Source of the DNA: Halanaeroarchaeum sulfurireducens
GTDB lineage: Archaea > Halobacteriota > Halobacteria > Halobacteriales > Halobacteriaceae
Direction: 5' to 3'
Assembly (NCBI RefSeq): GCF_001011115.1
Contig: NZ_CP008874.1
Coordinates: 186,001-250,000, forward strand
DNA: 64,000 bases
In this document: positions 6,848 through 17,090 of the stretch, in pieces
How the letters are laid out: every line of letters starts with the position of its first letter
How positions within the stretch are numbered: the first letter of the stretch is position 1
The notes under the pieces: model-generated
Database searches by the model: none
Told to the model about the DNA's origin: nothing
What the model saw: only the letters and a program-made list of their open reading frames with translations
Made by a program: the position numbers and the translations under genes

Positions 6848-8996
6848 GCAAATGAGCAAGGTCTCGGTGACGGGCACCCGCAGGGTCATGCGGGACGTCA
6901 TCGAGGCGACCCACGACCTGCATCTGGTGCACTTCTCCGATTACGACGGCGACATCGAGGGGTTCGAGACCGGATCGCCGCTTTCGGGTGCCGAAGATGC
7001 GGCCGACAAGCTGGTCATCGTCCGCTCGCTCAAGAGTATTCTCGGCGTCTCCGAGGACGACGCCGGCCCGACGCGGATCGTCTCGGAGGAGCGACTCGCG
7101 TCGGAACTCGAGTCGATCCGCTCGGAGGTCAACGAACTCGACGACAGGCGCTCGGAACTCGAGGACGAACTCCGGGACATCGAGGGCAAACTCGAGACGG
7201 CACACCCCTTCGTGGAACTCGGGTACGATCTCGACCTCCTCTCGGGGTACGATCACCTCGACGTCGCCGTCGGCGAGGGGAACGCCGACGAGGTCGTCGA
7301 GGCAATCGAGGCCAGGGACGACGTCGATGCCTACGACGTCGAATCCGAAGGCGGCGTCGTGGCGGCGTTCGCACACGCGCCGGAGACCGACGACGCCCTG
7401 GGCGACGCGCTCCTCGGGATCGACTTCGAACCGCTCGACGTACCGGACGCGAGCGGCGATCCCGAGCAGTACGTCGAGGAACTCGAACACCGCCAGGAGA
7501 AACTCCAGTGGAAACTCGAGCGTCTCGAGAACGAAATCGAAGAATACCGCCTCGAACACGCCGGCTTCCTCCTCGCCGCCGAGGAGAAGCTCACGATCGA
7601 GGTCCAGAAGACGGAGATTCCACTCCAGTTCGCGACCACGGATCACGCCTTCGTGGCCGAGGGATGGATCCCGACTGAAACGTTCGACGAACTCGAATCG
7701 ACCGTCGAGACGGCCGCCGACGGCACGGTGGCCGTCGAGGAACTCGAGGTCGCCGACTACGAGGACTACGCGAGCGAGCATCCCCACGAGCACTCCGAGT
7801 CCGACGAGAAGGAAGCAACCGCAGACGGCGGCATCGCCTTCGAGGAAGACGACGAACCGCCCGTGGTGCAGGATAACCCATCCATTGCCAAACCGTTCGA
7901 GATCCTCGTCGAGATGGTGAATCGGCCGCGGTACTCCGAATACGACCCGACGCTCATCGTCCTGCTGACGTTCCCGCTGTTCTTCGGGTTCATGATCGGC
8001 GACGTTGGGTACGGCATTCTGTACGTGGCGATCGGGTACGCCATGGCCACGCGCCTGGATAGCGACGCGTTGCGGAGTCTGGGCGGCATCGCGGTCTGGT
8101 CGGGCGCGTTCACCGTGCTGTTCGGTATCCTGTACGGCGAGATCTTCGGGATGCACTACATCGGGACGATTCTCTGGGACGGTGCGCCGCCGCTCCACAA
8201 GGGCCTGCAGCCCCACTACACGGCGTACGCCCGTGGCTGGCTGCTGGCGACGTTGTTCGTCGCGCTCGTCCACGTCACCGCAGGGTACGTCATCTCGTTC
8301 GCGAAGGAACTGCGCCACGGCCTCAAGGCGGCCATCACCGAATCCGGGTCCTGGGCCCTGCTCATGCTTGGCCTCTGGGCGTGGATCTTCAGCCGGCACG
8401 CCATCGGTGGAAAGCCCGCGTTCATCTTCGAGGTCTTCAACCAGCCGACGGCCCAGATACCTGCCGAGAACGTCGCAATCGCCCTCGGCTTCGCCGGCTT
8501 CCCCGTCGAGGTCGGACTGGCCGGTCTGGCCGCGGCCGCAATCGGCTTCGGCCTGCTCCTCCTCGGTGAGGGGATCGTCGGGTTACTGGAGAGTCTCAAC
8601 GTTCTCGTGAACGTTCTCTCCTACACGCGGATCGCAGCGGTGCTGCTGGCGAAGGCCGGGATGGCCTTCGTCGTGAACCTGCTGTTCTTCGGAGCGTACA
8701 GCCACGGCGGGGAGTTCCACTTCCTCGTCAGCGAATCTCCCCATCACGTCGTCGAGCAATTCGGCGAGGCCGCACTCACGTTCCCGGGGCTCATCCACAT
8801 GGGCGTTCTCGGGATCCTGGGCGGGATCGTGGTGTTCCTCATCGGACACCTGGTCGTTCTCGCTCTCGGCGTCACAAGCGCCGGTTTACAGGCCGTGCGT
8901 CTCGAATACGTCGAATTCTTTGGGAAGTTTTATGATGGGGGTGGAGCCAAATACCATCCGTTCGGTTACAAGCGCAACTACACTACTGAGGATTAA
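6834..8996 (+). CDS. atpI: A-type ATP synthase subunit I (membrane subunit a equivalent)
   Basis: Membrane stator subunit that forms the ion half-channels against the K ring. The 720 residues split into a cytoplasmic N-terminal arm with coiled coils (about 1-370, very acidic) and a membrane domain with about eight helices (about 375-705). The conserved SYTRIAAVLLAKAGMAF segment supplies the essential stator arginine, R599 in this numbering. Length and layout are typical. A second possible start (M7) lies a few codons in; the first ATG overlaps atpH, as expected for a coupled gene. Confidence 0.95.
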   Translation: MLRPEQMSKVSVTGTRRVMRDVIEATHDLHLVHFSDYDGDIEGFETGSPLSGAEDAADKLVIVRSLKSILGVSEDDAGPTRIVSEERLASELESIRSEVNELDDRRSELEDELRDIEGKLETAHPFVELGYDLDLLSGYDHLDVAVGEGNADEVVEAIEARDDVDAYDVESEGGVVAAFAHAPETDDALGDALLGIDFEPLDVPDASGDPEQYVEELEHRQEKLQWKLERLENEIEEYRLEHAGFLLAAEEKLTIEVQKTEIPLQFATTDHAFVAEGWIPTETFDELESTVETAADGTVAVEELEVADYEDYASEHPHEHSESDEKEATADGGIAFEEDDEPPVVQDNPSIAKPFEILVEMVNRPRYSEYDPTLIVLLTFPLFFGFMIGDVGYGILYVAIGYAMATRLDSDALRSLGGIAVWSGAFTVLFGILYGEIFGMHYIGTILWDGAPPLHKGLQPHYTAYARGWLLATLFVALVHVTAGYVISFAKELRHGLKAAITESGSWALLMLGLWAWIFSRHAIGGKPAFIFEVFNQPTAQIPAENVAIALGFAGFPVEVGLAGLAAAAIGFGLLLLGEGIVGLLESLNVLVNVLSYTRIAAVLLAKAGMAFVVNLLFFGAYSHGGEFHFLVSESPHHVVEQFGEAALTFPGLIHMGVLGILGGIVVFLIGHLVVLALGVTSAGLQAVRLEYVEFFGKFYDGGGAKYHPFGYKRNYTTED

Positions 8997-9002
8997 CACA
9001 CC

Positions 9003-9254
9003 ATGCTTGAAACTGCACTCGCGACAGTTGGATTGATCGCAGAAATCGGTGCGGGCGACGTACAGCTTGCCGGCGCGGCAATCGCCGTCGGCCTTGCCGC
9101 TCTGGGAGCAGGGATCGCGGAGAGCGGCATCGGTGCCGCCGCGATGGGCGCCATTGCGGAAGACGAGTCCCTCTTCGGGACCGGTCTGATCTTCACCGTC
9201 ATCCCCGAAACGCTCGTCATTCTCGCACTGGTGACCATCTTCCTGGTCCAATAA
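9003..9254 (+). CDS. atpK: A-type ATP synthase subunit K (proteolipid c-ring)
   Basis: Rotor-ring proteolipid. The 83 residues form a two-helix hairpin: helix 1 is Gly/Ala-rich (about 17-40) and helix 2 (about 55-80) holds the ion-carrying carboxylate E69 in TVIPETLVI. A single-hairpin proteolipid with one carboxylate is the common archaeal form. It sits between the membrane subunit I and the stalk subunit E, with 6 nt to atpI and 15 nt to atpE. Confidence 0.95.
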   Translation: MLETALATVGLIAEIGAGDVQLAGAAIAVGLAALGAGIAESGIGAAAMGAIAEDESLFGTGLIFTVIPETLVILALVTIFLVQ

Positions 9255-9269
9255 CTCCCTTTTACCACA

Positions 9270-9854
9270 ATGAGTCTCGATACGGTAGTTGAGGACATTC
9301 GAGAGGAGGCCGATGCACGCGTCGCGGAGATCGAGTCGGCGGCGGAGGAGCGCGCCGAGGAGATCATCCGCGAGGCGGAAGCCGAGGCCGACTCGATACG
9401 GGAATCGGCCGAACGCGAGGTCGAACGCGAGATTGACCGCGAGCGAGACCAGCGTATCGCCAGCGCAAACCTCGAAGCCAAACAGGAACGGCTCGAGGCA
9501 CGCCGTGAACTCCTCGCGGAAGTCCGCGAGGCCCTCGAAGAGCGCATAGCGACCCTCCCCGACGAGGAGCGCGAAGAGCTCGTCCGCGAACTGCTCGATG
9601 CGGCGGGATCGGAGTTCGACGACGCCGCGACGCTGCGGGTGTCCACCCGCCCGGAGGACATGGACCTCCTCGAATCCATCCTCGAGGACTACGACGGCTA
9701 CGAACTCGATGGCGAACACGACTGCATCGGTGGCGTCGTGGTCGAGAGCGACGAGACACGCGTTCGTGTGAACAACACCTTCGATTCGCTGCTCGAGGAC
9801 GTCTGGGAGGACAACCTCAAAGAGATCAGCGCACGAATCTTCGAGGAAAAATGA
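9270..9854 (+). CDS. atpE: A-type ATP synthase subunit E (peripheral stalk)
   Basis: Peripheral-stalk subunit linking the A1 head to subunit I, partner of subunit H. Residues 1-110 are charged coiled coil; residues about 115-194 form the globular C-terminal domain with the typical CIGGVVVESDETRVRVNNTFDS core. The 194-residue length is normal. Its TGA overlaps the atpC ATG by 4 nt. Confidence 0.93.
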   Translation: MSLDTVVEDIREEADARVAEIESAAEERAEEIIREAEAEADSIRESAEREVEREIDRERDQRIASANLEAKQERLEARRELLAEVREALEERIATLPDEEREELVRELLDAAGSEFDDAATLRVSTRPEDMDLLESILEDYDGYELDGEHDCIGGVVVESDETRVRVNNTFDSLLEDVWEDNLKEISARIFEEK

Positions 9855-10900
9855 GGGCCAGCGGTACGGCCAACTACGAGTACGTGGTCGCGCGGGTTCG
9901 GCACCGGCGTGGATCGCTATTCACCGAAGAGGACTATCGAAAGCTGCTCCGCATGGGGCCCGGCGAGATCGCGCGCTTCATGGAGGACTCCGAGTACGAG
10001 GAGGCGGTCAACAACCTCGGCGCCCGGTACGAGGACGTCGACCTCATCGAGTACGCGCTCAACGAGAACATCTCGAAAAACTTCGAGGACCTGTTGCGGT
10101 GGTCGAACGGGCGACTGTACGAACTCGTCGCTCGCTATCTCCGGAAGTTCGACGCCTGGAACGCGAAGACGGTTCTCAGGGGCGTGTACACCGACGCGAC
10201 GGACGAGGAGATCCGATCCGATTTGATCGTCGCCGGCGAGTTCGACGAGGCGTTCCTCGATTCGCTGATCGCCTCGGACTCCATCGAAACGGTCGTTGAA
10301 CAGCTCTTGGAGACCGATCTGGAGCTGGGACTCGACAGAGCCCTCGACGAGTATCAGGAAACGGGGCTTTTGGTCCCCCTCGAGAACGCCATCGATCGGG
10401 CATACTACGAAGCGCTCTCCGCGGACGACCTGCGAGGCGGACAGGCCGTCAGGCTCTACGATCGCTTCATCCAGGCCGAGATCGACTTCAGAAACGTCCG
10501 CAACGCGTTGCGTATCCACCACTCCGGGGCGGACATCGATCCCGGCGAGTACTTCATCGAGGGCGGCTCGCTCTTCGACGAATCGGAGATCCGCTCGCTT
10601 ATCGACAATCGGGAGCAACTCGTTTCCCGCATTCGCGAGAGCCGGTACGGTGAAAAGCTGGAAGCCGCCCTCGACGAACTCGAGTCGGCCGGCAACCTGA
10701 TCGCATTCGAACGCGCTCTCGAGGGAGCGCTCGTGTCGTATTCCGATCAACTCTCGCACGTCTACCCGCTCTCCGTCTGTCCGGTTCTCGCGTACATCAT
10801 CGCGAAGGAGCGGGAGGTCCACAACATCAGGGCCATCGCCCGTGCGCACGAGGCGGGTCTCGAACGAGAACAGATCGAAACGGAGCTGGTGAACATATGA
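9851..10900 (+). CDS. atpC: A-type ATP synthase subunit C (rotor-stator connector)
   Basis: Central-stalk subunit, homologous to V-ATPase subunit d, that seats the D-F axle on the K ring. All-helical protein of 349 residues with the family pattern of an N-terminal [10 protein letters not shown] segment and a C-terminal [13 protein letters not shown] segment. Starts and ends in 4-nt ATGA overlaps with atpE and atpF. Confidence 0.93.
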   Translation: MRASGTANYEYVVARVRHRRGSLFTEEDYRKLLRMGPGEIARFMEDSEYEEAVNNLGARYEDVDLIEYALNENISKNFEDLLRWSNGRLYELVARYLRKFDAWNAKTVLRGVYTDATDEEIRSDLIVAGEFDEAFLDSLIASDSIETVVEQLLETDLELGLDRALDEYQETGLLVPLENAIDRAYYEALSADDLRGGQAVRLYDRFIQAEIDFRNVRNALRIHHSGADIDPGEYFIEGGSLFDESEIRSLIDNREQLVSRIRESRYGEKLEAALDELESAGNLIAFERALEGALVSYSDQLSHVYPLSVCPVLAYIIAKEREVHNIRAIARAHEAGLEREQIETELVNI

Positions 10901-11235
10901 GCGAGGAGATCGCGGTCATCGGAAGCCCCGATTTCACGACCGGATTCCGACTCGCCGGCGTCAGGCGCTGGGAGCGAGTCGCGGACGACGACAAGGACGC
11001 CGATCTCGACGACGCCGTCGAGGCCGTCCTCGAGGACGACGATGTCGGTATTGTCGTCATGCACCACGACGACCTCGAATACCTCTCGCGCGAGATGAAA
11101 CACGCGGTCGACACCAGCGTCGAACCCGTCTTCGTCACGCTCGGGAGCGGGGCAGCCGGCGGCACCGGACTCCGCGAACAGATCAAACGAGCCATCGGCA
11201 TCGACCTGATGGAGGAGGAAGGAGACAGCGAATGA
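10897..11235 (+). CDS. atpF: A-type ATP synthase subunit F (central stalk)
   Basis: Small central-stalk subunit that binds subunit D. The 112 residues show the Rossmann-like start [20 protein letters not shown] and a [16 protein letters not shown] core, both typical of the family. Coupled to atpC and atpA by 4-nt overlaps. Confidence 0.93.
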   Translation: MSEEIAVIGSPDFTTGFRLAGVRRWERVADDDKDADLDDAVEAVLEDDDVGIVVMHHDDLEYLSREMKHAVDTSVEPVFVTLGSGAAGGTGLREQIKRAIGIDLMEEEGDSE

Positions 11236-12983
11236 GTCAAACACAACGAAACGACTCCGGTCAAATCAACAGCGTGAGCGGTCCGGTCGTGACCGCCACG
11301 GGCCTCGGCGCCCAGATGAACGACGTGGTGTACGTCGGTGACGAAGGGCTCATGGGCGAGGTCATCGAGATCGAAGACGAAATCACCACCATTCAGGTGT
11401 ACGAGGAGACCTCCGGGGTCGCCCCCGGCGAGCCGGTCGAGAACACCGGCGAACCACTCACAGTCGACCTCGGTCCCGGCATTCTGGACTCCATCTACGA
11501 CGGCGTTCAGCGACCGCTGGCGGTCCTCGAAGAGCAGATGGGCGCGTTCATCGACCGCGGGGTCGACGCTCCCGGGATCGACATGGACGCGACCTGGTCC
11601 TTCGAGCCCACCGTCGAGGAGGGCGACGTCGTCGAACCCGGCGACATCGTCGGCACCGTCGACGAGACGGTGAGCATCGAGCACAAGGTCCTCGTCCCCC
11701 CGGACTTCGAGGGCGGGGAAGTCGTCGCGGTCGACGGCGGCACTCACACGGTCACCGAACCGGTCGTCGAACTCGACTCCGGCGAATCGGTGACGATGCA
11801 TCAGGAGTGGCCGGTCAGGGAAGCCCGACCGTCAGAGGACAAGCGAACCCCGCGCGAACCGCTCGTGACGGGCCAGCGCGTTCAGGACGGGCTGTTCCCC
11901 ATCGCGAAGGGCGGGACAGCCGCCATTCCGGGTCCCTTTGGCTCCGGGAAGACCGTCACCCAGCAGCAACTCGCCAAGTGGTCCGACGCCGACATCGTCG
12001 TCTACATCGGCTGTGGCGAGCGGGGTAACGAGATGACGGAGGTCATCGAGGACTTCCCCGAACTCGAGGACCCGAAGACGGGCAAGCCCCTCATGTCGAG
12101 GACGTCGCTCATCGCGAACACCTCGAACATGCCGGTGGCGGCCCGCGAGTCCTCCATCTACACTGGCATTACCATCGCGGAGTACTACCGCGACATGGGG
12201 TACAACGTCGCGCTGATGGCCGACTCCACCTCGCGGTGGGCCGAGGCGATGCGGGAGATCTCCTCGCGACTCGAGGAGATGCCCGGCGAGGAGGGCTACC
12301 CGGCCTACCTCGCCGCGCGACTCTCCGAGTTCTACGAGCGGGCCGGTCTGTTCGAAAACCTCAACGGGAGCGAAGGGTCGGTCTCCGTCGTGGGGGCCGT
12401 CTCGCCGCCAGGCGGCGACTTCTCCGAACCGGTCACCCAGAACACGCTGCGTATCGTGAAGACGTTCTGGGCGCTGGACGCGGACCTCGCCGAGCGCCGA
12501 CACTTCCCATCCATCAACTGGAACGAGTCCTACTCGCTGTACACGGACCAGCTCGACCCGTGGTGGAAAGACGAGGTCGCCGACGACTGGCCGGACATCC
12601 GCCAGTGGGCGGTCGACATCCTCGACGAGGAGACCGAACTCCAGGAGATCGTCCAGCTCGTCGGGAAGGACGCCCTGCCGGAGGACCAGCAGCTCACCCT
12701 CGAGATTGCACGCTACATCCGTGAGGCCTTCCTCCAGCAGAACGCCCTCCACGACGTCGACACCTACTGTGAACCCGCGAAGACCTACCAGATCCTGGGC
12801 GCGATCAAGACCTATCACGACGAGGCCTTCGAGGCGCTCGACGCCGGCGTGCCAGTCGACGAGATCCAGTCCATCGACGCCGCGCCGCGGTTGAACCGTA
12901 TCGGAACCACGGAGGATTACGAACCGTTCATCGACGAGGTCGAACAGGCGATCACCGACCAACTTCGGGAGGCCTACGAATGA
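11232..12983 (+). CDS. atpA: A-type ATP synthase catalytic subunit A
   Basis: Catalytic ATP-forming subunit of the A1 head. The 583 residues contain a beta-barrel N-terminal domain, the A-subunit-specific bulge domain (about 115-190), and the A-type P-loop GPFGSGKT at about 234-241. The segment [25 protein letters not shown], split as [18 protein letters not shown], is characteristic of the family. No intein interrupts the P-loop region, a common insertion site in other archaea. Coupled to atpB by a 4-nt overlap. Confidence 0.98.
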   Translation: MSQTQRNDSGQINSVSGPVVTATGLGAQMNDVVYVGDEGLMGEVIEIEDEITTIQVYEETSGVAPGEPVENTGEPLTVDLGPGILDSIYDGVQRPLAVLEEQMGAFIDRGVDAPGIDMDATWSFEPTVEEGDVVEPGDIVGTVDETVSIEHKVLVPPDFEGGEVVAVDGGTHTVTEPVVELDSGESVTMHQEWPVREARPSEDKRTPREPLVTGQRVQDGLFPIAKGGTAAIPGPFGSGKTVTQQQLAKWSDADIVVYIGCGERGNEMTEVIEDFPELEDPKTGKPLMSRTSLIANTSNMPVAARESSIYTGITIAEYYRDMGYNVALMADSTSRWAEAMREISSRLEEMPGEEGYPAYLAARLSEFYERAGLFENLNGSEGSVSVVGAVSPPGGDFSEPVTQNTLRIVKTFWALDADLAERRHFPSINWNESYSLYTDQLDPWWKDEVADDWPDIRQWAVDILDEETELQEIVQLVGKDALPEDQQLTLEIARYIREAFLQQNALHDVDTYCEPAKTYQILGAIKTYHDEAFEALDAGVPVDEIQSIDAAPRLNRIGTTEDYEPFIDEVEQAITDQLREAYE

Positions 12984-14395
12984 AAGAGTATCAGACAATC
13001 ACCGAGATCAGCGGTCCACTGGTGCACGTCGAGACCGACGAGCCTATCGGGTACGACGAAATCGTCGAGATCGAGACGCCCGACGGCGAGGTAAAGCGTG
13101 GCCAGGTCCTCGAGACCTCCGGCGACTTCGTCGCCATCCAGGTCTTCGAGGGCACCGAAGGTATCGGGCGCGACTCCTCCGTCCGATTCCTGGGCGAGAC
13201 GCTCAAGATGCCCGTCACCGAAGACCTCCTCGGCCGGTCGCTCGACGGCGCCGGCCAGCCGATCGACGGCGGTCCGGACATCGTTCCGGAGGAGCGCCGC
13301 GACATCGTGGGTGCCGCGATCAACCCGACCGCACGCGAGTTCCCCTCCGAGTTCATCCAGACCGGCGTCAGCGGCATCGACGGCATGAACACCCTCGTTC
13401 GCGGCCAGAAGCTTCCCCTGTTCTCCGCGTCCGGCCTGCCACACAACGAACTGTCACTCCAGATCGCTCGGCAGGCGACGGTGCCGGAGGAAGTCGAAGA
13501 AGAGGGCGAGGAGTCCGAGTTCGCCGTCGTCTTCGCCGCGATGGGCATCACGGCCGAGGAGGCCAACGAGTTCATGGAGGACTTCGAGCGCACCGGCGCG
13601 CTCGAGCGCACGGTCGTCTTCTTGAACCTGGCGGACGACCCGGCCGTGGAGCGGACCGTCACTCCCCGGATGGCGCTGACCACCGCGGAGTACCTCGCCT
13701 TCGACGAGGGCTATCACGTCCTCGTCATCATGACGGACATGACCAACTACTGCGAGGCGCTGCGCGAGATCGGGGCGGCCCGCGAGGAGGTCCCCGGCCG
13801 CCGGGGCTATCCGGGCTACATGTACACCGACCTGGCGCAACTCTACGAGCGGGCGGGTCGGATCGAGGGCGTCGAGGGGTCCATTACGCAGATCCCCATC
13901 CTGACGATGCCCGGCGACGACGACACGCACCCGATCCCGGACCTGACCGGCTACATCACGGAGGGGCAGATCTACGTCGACCGGAGTCTCAACTCCCAGG
14001 GCATCGAGCCCCCGATCAACGTTCTGCCGTCGCTTTCCCGCCTGATGGACGAGGGTATCGGCGAGGGACTCACCCGCGAAGACCACGGCGACGTGTCGGA
14101 CCAGCTCTACGCTGCATACGCCGAGGGTGAGGACCTCCGCGACCTCGTGAACATCGTCGGTCGCGAGGCCCTCTCCGAGCGGGACAACAAGTATCTCGAC
14201 TTCGCGGACCGCTTCGAGAACGAGTTCGTCCAGCAGGGCTTCGACACGGACCGCACCATCGAGGAGACGCTCGACATCGGGTGGGAGCTCCTCTCCGAAC
14301 TCCCCAAGACGGAACTCAACCGTATCGACGAGGACCTCATCGAGGAGTACTACATCGAGGACACCGAGAGCGAAACGGCCGAGGCAGAGGCCTAA
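12980..14395 (+). CDS. atpB: A-type ATP synthase regulatory subunit B
   Basis: Non-catalytic nucleotide-binding subunit that alternates with A in the A1 head. It is 471 residues long. The P-loop position reads [11 protein letters not shown] and so lacks the GKT lysine/threonine, as expected for B. The conserved [15 protein letters not shown] and [13 protein letters not shown] segments are present. The acidic C-terminus is haloarchaeal in style. It is followed 12 nt later by atpD. Confidence 0.98.
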   Translation: MKEYQTITEISGPLVHVETDEPIGYDEIVEIETPDGEVKRGQVLETSGDFVAIQVFEGTEGIGRDSSVRFLGETLKMPVTEDLLGRSLDGAGQPIDGGPDIVPEERRDIVGAAINPTAREFPSEFIQTGVSGIDGMNTLVRGQKLPLFSASGLPHNELSLQIARQATVPEEVEEEGEESEFAVVFAAMGITAEEANEFMEDFERTGALERTVVFLNLADDPAVERTVTPRMALTTAEYLAFDEGYHVLVIMTDMTNYCEALREIGAAREEVPGRRGYPGYMYTDLAQLYERAGRIEGVEGSITQIPILTMPGDDDTHPIPDLTGYITEGQIYVDRSLNSQGIEPPINVLPSLSRLMDEGIGEGLTREDHGDVSDQLYAAYAEGEDLRDLVNIVGREALSERDNKYLDFADRFENEFVQQGFDTDRTIEETLDIGWELLSELPKTELNRIDEDLIEEYYIEDTESETAEAEA

Positions 14396-14407
14396 CGGAG
14401 CACCACT

Positions 14408-15112
14408 ATGGCAGAAGACGTCAAGCCCACGCGCAAGAACCTGATGGAGATCGAGGATCGGATCCAGCTCTCCGAACGGGGCCATGACACGCTCGAACAG
14501 AAGCGTGACGGGCTCATCATGGAGTTCATGGATATCCTCGATCAGGCCCAGGACGTCCACCAGTCACTGGAGGACGATTACGAGCGCGCGCAAACGATCA
14601 TCGATACGGCCCGAGCGGTCGAGGGCGACGTGGCGATCCGCGGTGCCGCCGCGGCGCTCAAAGAGCACCCCGAGATCACCGTCGAATCGAAGAACATCAT
14701 GGGCGTCGTCGTCCCCCAGATCGAGTCCAGCAAGGTCGAAAAGGACCTCGACGAGCGCGGGTACGGGGTCCTGGGAACTAGCGCCCACATCGACGAGACC
14801 GCCGAGGCCTACGAGGACCTTCTGGAGTCGATCGTCCTCGCCGCCGAGGTCGAGACGGCGATGAAAAAGATGCTCGAGGAGATCGAGCGGACCAAACGCC
14901 GCGTCAACGCTCTCGAGTTCAAGCTCCTCCCGAATCTCTACGAGAATCAGGAGTACATCCAGCAGAAACTCGAAGAGCAGGAGCGCGAAGAGATCTTCCG
15001 GATGAAGAAGGTCAAGGCGAAAAAGGAACGCGAAGAAAAAGAGGAACGCGAAGAAGCAGCCGAGGAAGCAGCGGACGAAGACGAAGCGGACGCGGCCGCC
15101 GCGAGCGAGTAA
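14408..15112 (+). CDS. atpD: A-type ATP synthase subunit D (central axle)
   Basis: Antiparallel coiled-coil rotor axle that turns inside the A3B3 head. It is 234 residues long. The N-terminal helix ([15 protein letters not shown]) and the C-terminal helix ([13 protein letters not shown]) are the family signatures. A haloarchaeal extension of about 40 Lys/Glu/Ala residues follows the conserved core. Last gene of the operon; a run of six T lies directly after its stop codon. Confidence 0.96.
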   Translation: MAEDVKPTRKNLMEIEDRIQLSERGHDTLEQKRDGLIMEFMDILDQAQDVHQSLEDDYERAQTIIDTARAVEGDVAIRGAAAALKEHPEITVESKNIMGVVVPQIESSKVEKDLDERGYGVLGTSAHIDETAEAYEDLLESIVLAAEVETAMKKMLEEIERTKRRVNALEFKLLPNLYENQEYIQQKLEEQEREEIFRMKKVKAKKEREEKEEREEAAEEAADEDEADAAAASE

Positions 15113-15122
15113 CCTTTTTTCC
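15113..15122 (+). terminator. T-tract after atpD, also a candidate promoter box
   Basis: Six consecutive T (15115-15120) lie directly after the atpD stop codon, matching the oligo-T terminators of archaea. The same run lies about 26 nt before the ATG at 15143 and could also act as the TATA element of that gene. Which role it plays cannot be settled from sequence. Confidence 0.4.
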
Positions 15123-15142
15123 GTTCGGTCCGTCGCGTGGGT

Positions 15143-15538
15143 ATGCGCTGTCCGAACTGCGGAGCGCCGACGGTCGTGTTCACGATCCCCGAGGCCGTCC
15201 TGGACGCGATGCCCGAAACGCGGCCGGGGGCTGCCCTCTGTACCCGGTGTCTAACGGTCACGCCCGTCGACGAACCGCCAGACGAGACGCCGGACTGGAC
15301 TGCCGTCCACGAGACGTTTCCGACCGATGACGAGGCGGCAGCGACGGTTGGCGCACTGCTCGCGCTCGTCGACAGTCTCGCGCTCTATCGCTCGGAAATC
15401 GAGGAGATCGCCCGTCACGCCGAATCGCTCGGCGTCGACGTCATGCTCGTTCTCGACCGGCTCGCCGCGGACGACGGCGTCGACCCCCACTTCGACATCG
15501 ACCGACGACGCGCCCAGCTCGAACAGCTCCTGGAGTGA
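15143..15538 (+). CDS. Small zinc-ribbon protein, haloarchaeal (DUF6276-like)
   Basis: Short conserved protein of 131 residues. Two Cys pairs, MRCPNCGAP at the N-terminus and LCTRCLTV around residue 36, make a rubredoxin-like zinc ribbon. The rest is an acidic helical domain. The start is placed at the ATG at 15143 because it directly precedes the first CxxC; an in-frame GTG lies two codons upstream. I recognise it only as a haloarchaeal family, probably DUF6276. It lies just after the ATP synthase operon but need not be linked to it. Confidence 0.7.
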   Translation: MRCPNCGAPTVVFTIPEAVLDAMPETRPGAALCTRCLTVTPVDEPPDETPDWTAVHETFPTDDEAAATVGALLALVDSLALYRSEIEEIARHAESLGVDVMLVLDRLAADDGVDPHFDIDRRRAQLEQLLE

Positions 15539-15715
15539 GTTTACGTGTGAAGCCGAGGCCAACCCGGACCATCGCTCACCCGATGGCGCGGGTTCGGCCG
15601 AGGCGGGAGTCCGGTACACCGACTCGCGAGTAGCGGCCGGGACGGCTCAAACGCGTGGGCCGTTCTCGGCGTACCGGCTGTTCGCAACATGCCGAACGGC
15701 AGTAGATCGACCAGC

Positions 15716-16963
15716 TCAGACGCCGGTCGAGTAGCGAAGGATGCCGGCGACGCCGCCGAAGGCCGTGAGTAACTGTTCGCCCTTCTCGAAGTCCGTCGAG
15801 ATGAAGTGCGTCTCTGTCCCGCGGTCGTCGGCGATGTTCATCAGGTGCTCGATTGTGTCCTCGCGCTCGCGCACCTCCGCCGGTTCGCCACACTCCTCGC
15901 ACTCGTGCTCGGGCGTATCACGGCGCGATTCCACGAGCACTCGCTCTTCGTGATCGTTGGGACATTCGTAGGTGACGACGTCCTCGCGGAGGTCCTCGCT
16001 GATGAGCAGCGTCTCCACCGACCCCATCACCAGGTTGCGGCGAGTCGGCTCGAAGCCGTAGGTGGCGAGGTCGCCGCCGTGGAGCTCCTTGAAGAACGTC
16101 TGCATGTCCTCTTTGTCCTCCATGAGCTCGGCGTCCGCGAGCGCGGCGCTCCCGGCATCGACGAGGTCGTATAGTCCCGATTCGTCCGTGTAGGCCACGT
16201 CGAACTTTCCGAGGACCTGGTCCTGGAGCTCGTGGTGGAGGTAGTCGCCGTCGAGGAACTCGTCTTTCGTCGGCGAGGGACCGCCGACAAGGATTCCGTC
16301 GAGATCGTGGCGCTTGGGCACGAACAGGTCGTTGGCCATCTCCGCGACCTCCTGGTAGAAGTTGTCGATGGCCTCGAGGCGGAGTCGGGCGAACCGCTGG
16401 GCGGACTGGCCGCCCTTGCGCTGCTTGCCCGGCACGAGAGAGGTCGCCGATTTCACCGGATCGACGCGTTTGCCATTGAGCCACCCGACGTTCGCCTCGC
16501 GCCTGTCGAGGACGATGAGTCCGTAGAGGCCCTTGTCCGTGAGCATCACCTCGAGCGGTTCGGTCAGGAACTCCGAGTCGCAGTGGTACCGGAACGACTG
16601 GATCGCCTGGGGCGGGTTCTCCAGGACCTCCGTGATCATGTCGGTCTGGCCACCGCCTGCGTCGACGGCGCCAGAGAACAGTACCATTCCGTTCTCCGGC
16701 GGGTTGTCGTAGTACCGCAATCGTGCCTTGATCGAGGAGAGGGCGTCCTGGACGTTCGTGCGCGTGTCTTTCGATTTGATGTTGGACGCTTCGCTGTGCT
16801 CCTGTGTGACGTGGGCGACGACGTCCGAGATCTGCTTGTCCGGCGGGACGTAGATCGTGACGAGCTGGGTCCCGGTCCCACGGTACTCCTGGAGGTCCTC
16901 GATGACCTTCTGAAATTCGTATTTCCGTCGGTCAACGGATTCCTCCGCCTGCGTGCCGCTCAT
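15716..16963 (-). CDS. prf1: Peptide chain release factor aRF1
   Basis: Decodes all three stop codons and triggers peptide release on archaeal ribosomes. It is 415 residues long. The N-terminal domain carries the NIKS motif (SNIKSKDTR) used in stop-codon recognition. The middle domain carries the catalytic GGQ (KQRKGGQSAQRF). The C-terminal domain, which contacts aEF1A/aPelota partners, ends with a Cys-rich mini-ribbon (HECEECGEP). The start at 16963 (MSGTQAEE) avoids 24 unlikely upstream residues and has a CATACTTA box about 28 nt upstream. It lies close to argS, an association I have seen in other haloarchaea, with a MinD-like gene between them. Confidence 0.96.
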   Translation of the reverse strand: MSGTQAEESVDRRKYEFQKVIEDLQEYRGTGTQLVTIYVPPDKQISDVVAHVTQEHSEASNIKSKDTRTNVQDALSSIKARLRYYDNPPENGMVLFSGAVDAGGGQTDMITEVLENPPQAIQSFRYHCDSEFLTEPLEVMLTDKGLYGLIVLDRREANVGWLNGKRVDPVKSATSLVPGKQRKGGQSAQRFARLRLEAIDNFYQEVAEMANDLFVPKRHDLDGILVGGPSPTKDEFLDGDYLHHELQDQVLGKFDVAYTDESGLYDLVDAGSAALADAELMEDKEDMQTFFKELHGGDLATYGFEPTRRNLVMGSVETLLISEDLREDVVTYECPNDHEERVLVESRRDTPEHECEECGEPAEVREREDTIEHLMNIADDRGTETHFISTDFEKGEQLLTAFGGVAGILRYSTGV

Positions 16964-16968
16964 TGTCT

Positions 16969-17016
16969 CCCCATATCCGGCCGGGCGGTAAGTATGCTTT
17001 GACCACCGATATGGGG
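16969..17016 (-). promoter_or_regulatory. Dyad repeat flanking the prf1 promoter
   Basis: Perfect 9-bp inverted arms CCCCATATC (16969-16977) and GATATGGGG (17008-17016) bracket the TATA-like box of prf1 and lie just upstream of its start. A 30-bp spacer is too long for a hairpin of obvious use. The arrangement would suit a DNA-binding protein or simply mark two half-sites. Confidence 0.35.
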
Positions 17017-17090
17017 GCGTCCTCGCCCGCGTCACCGGTCCGCTCGTCTTGGCAATTATTTAAGTCTGGACCGCTGTAGTCCCAGTATCA

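Noticed and set aside
6639-8399. 586-codon open frame on the minus strand across atpI
   Set aside because: High-GC shadow of a conserved coding gene; low-complexity Arg/Glu-rich translation with no family resemblance.
11900-12100. Looked for an intein in the atpA P-loop region
   Set aside because: The reading frame is continuous with normal length and motifs; no insertion.
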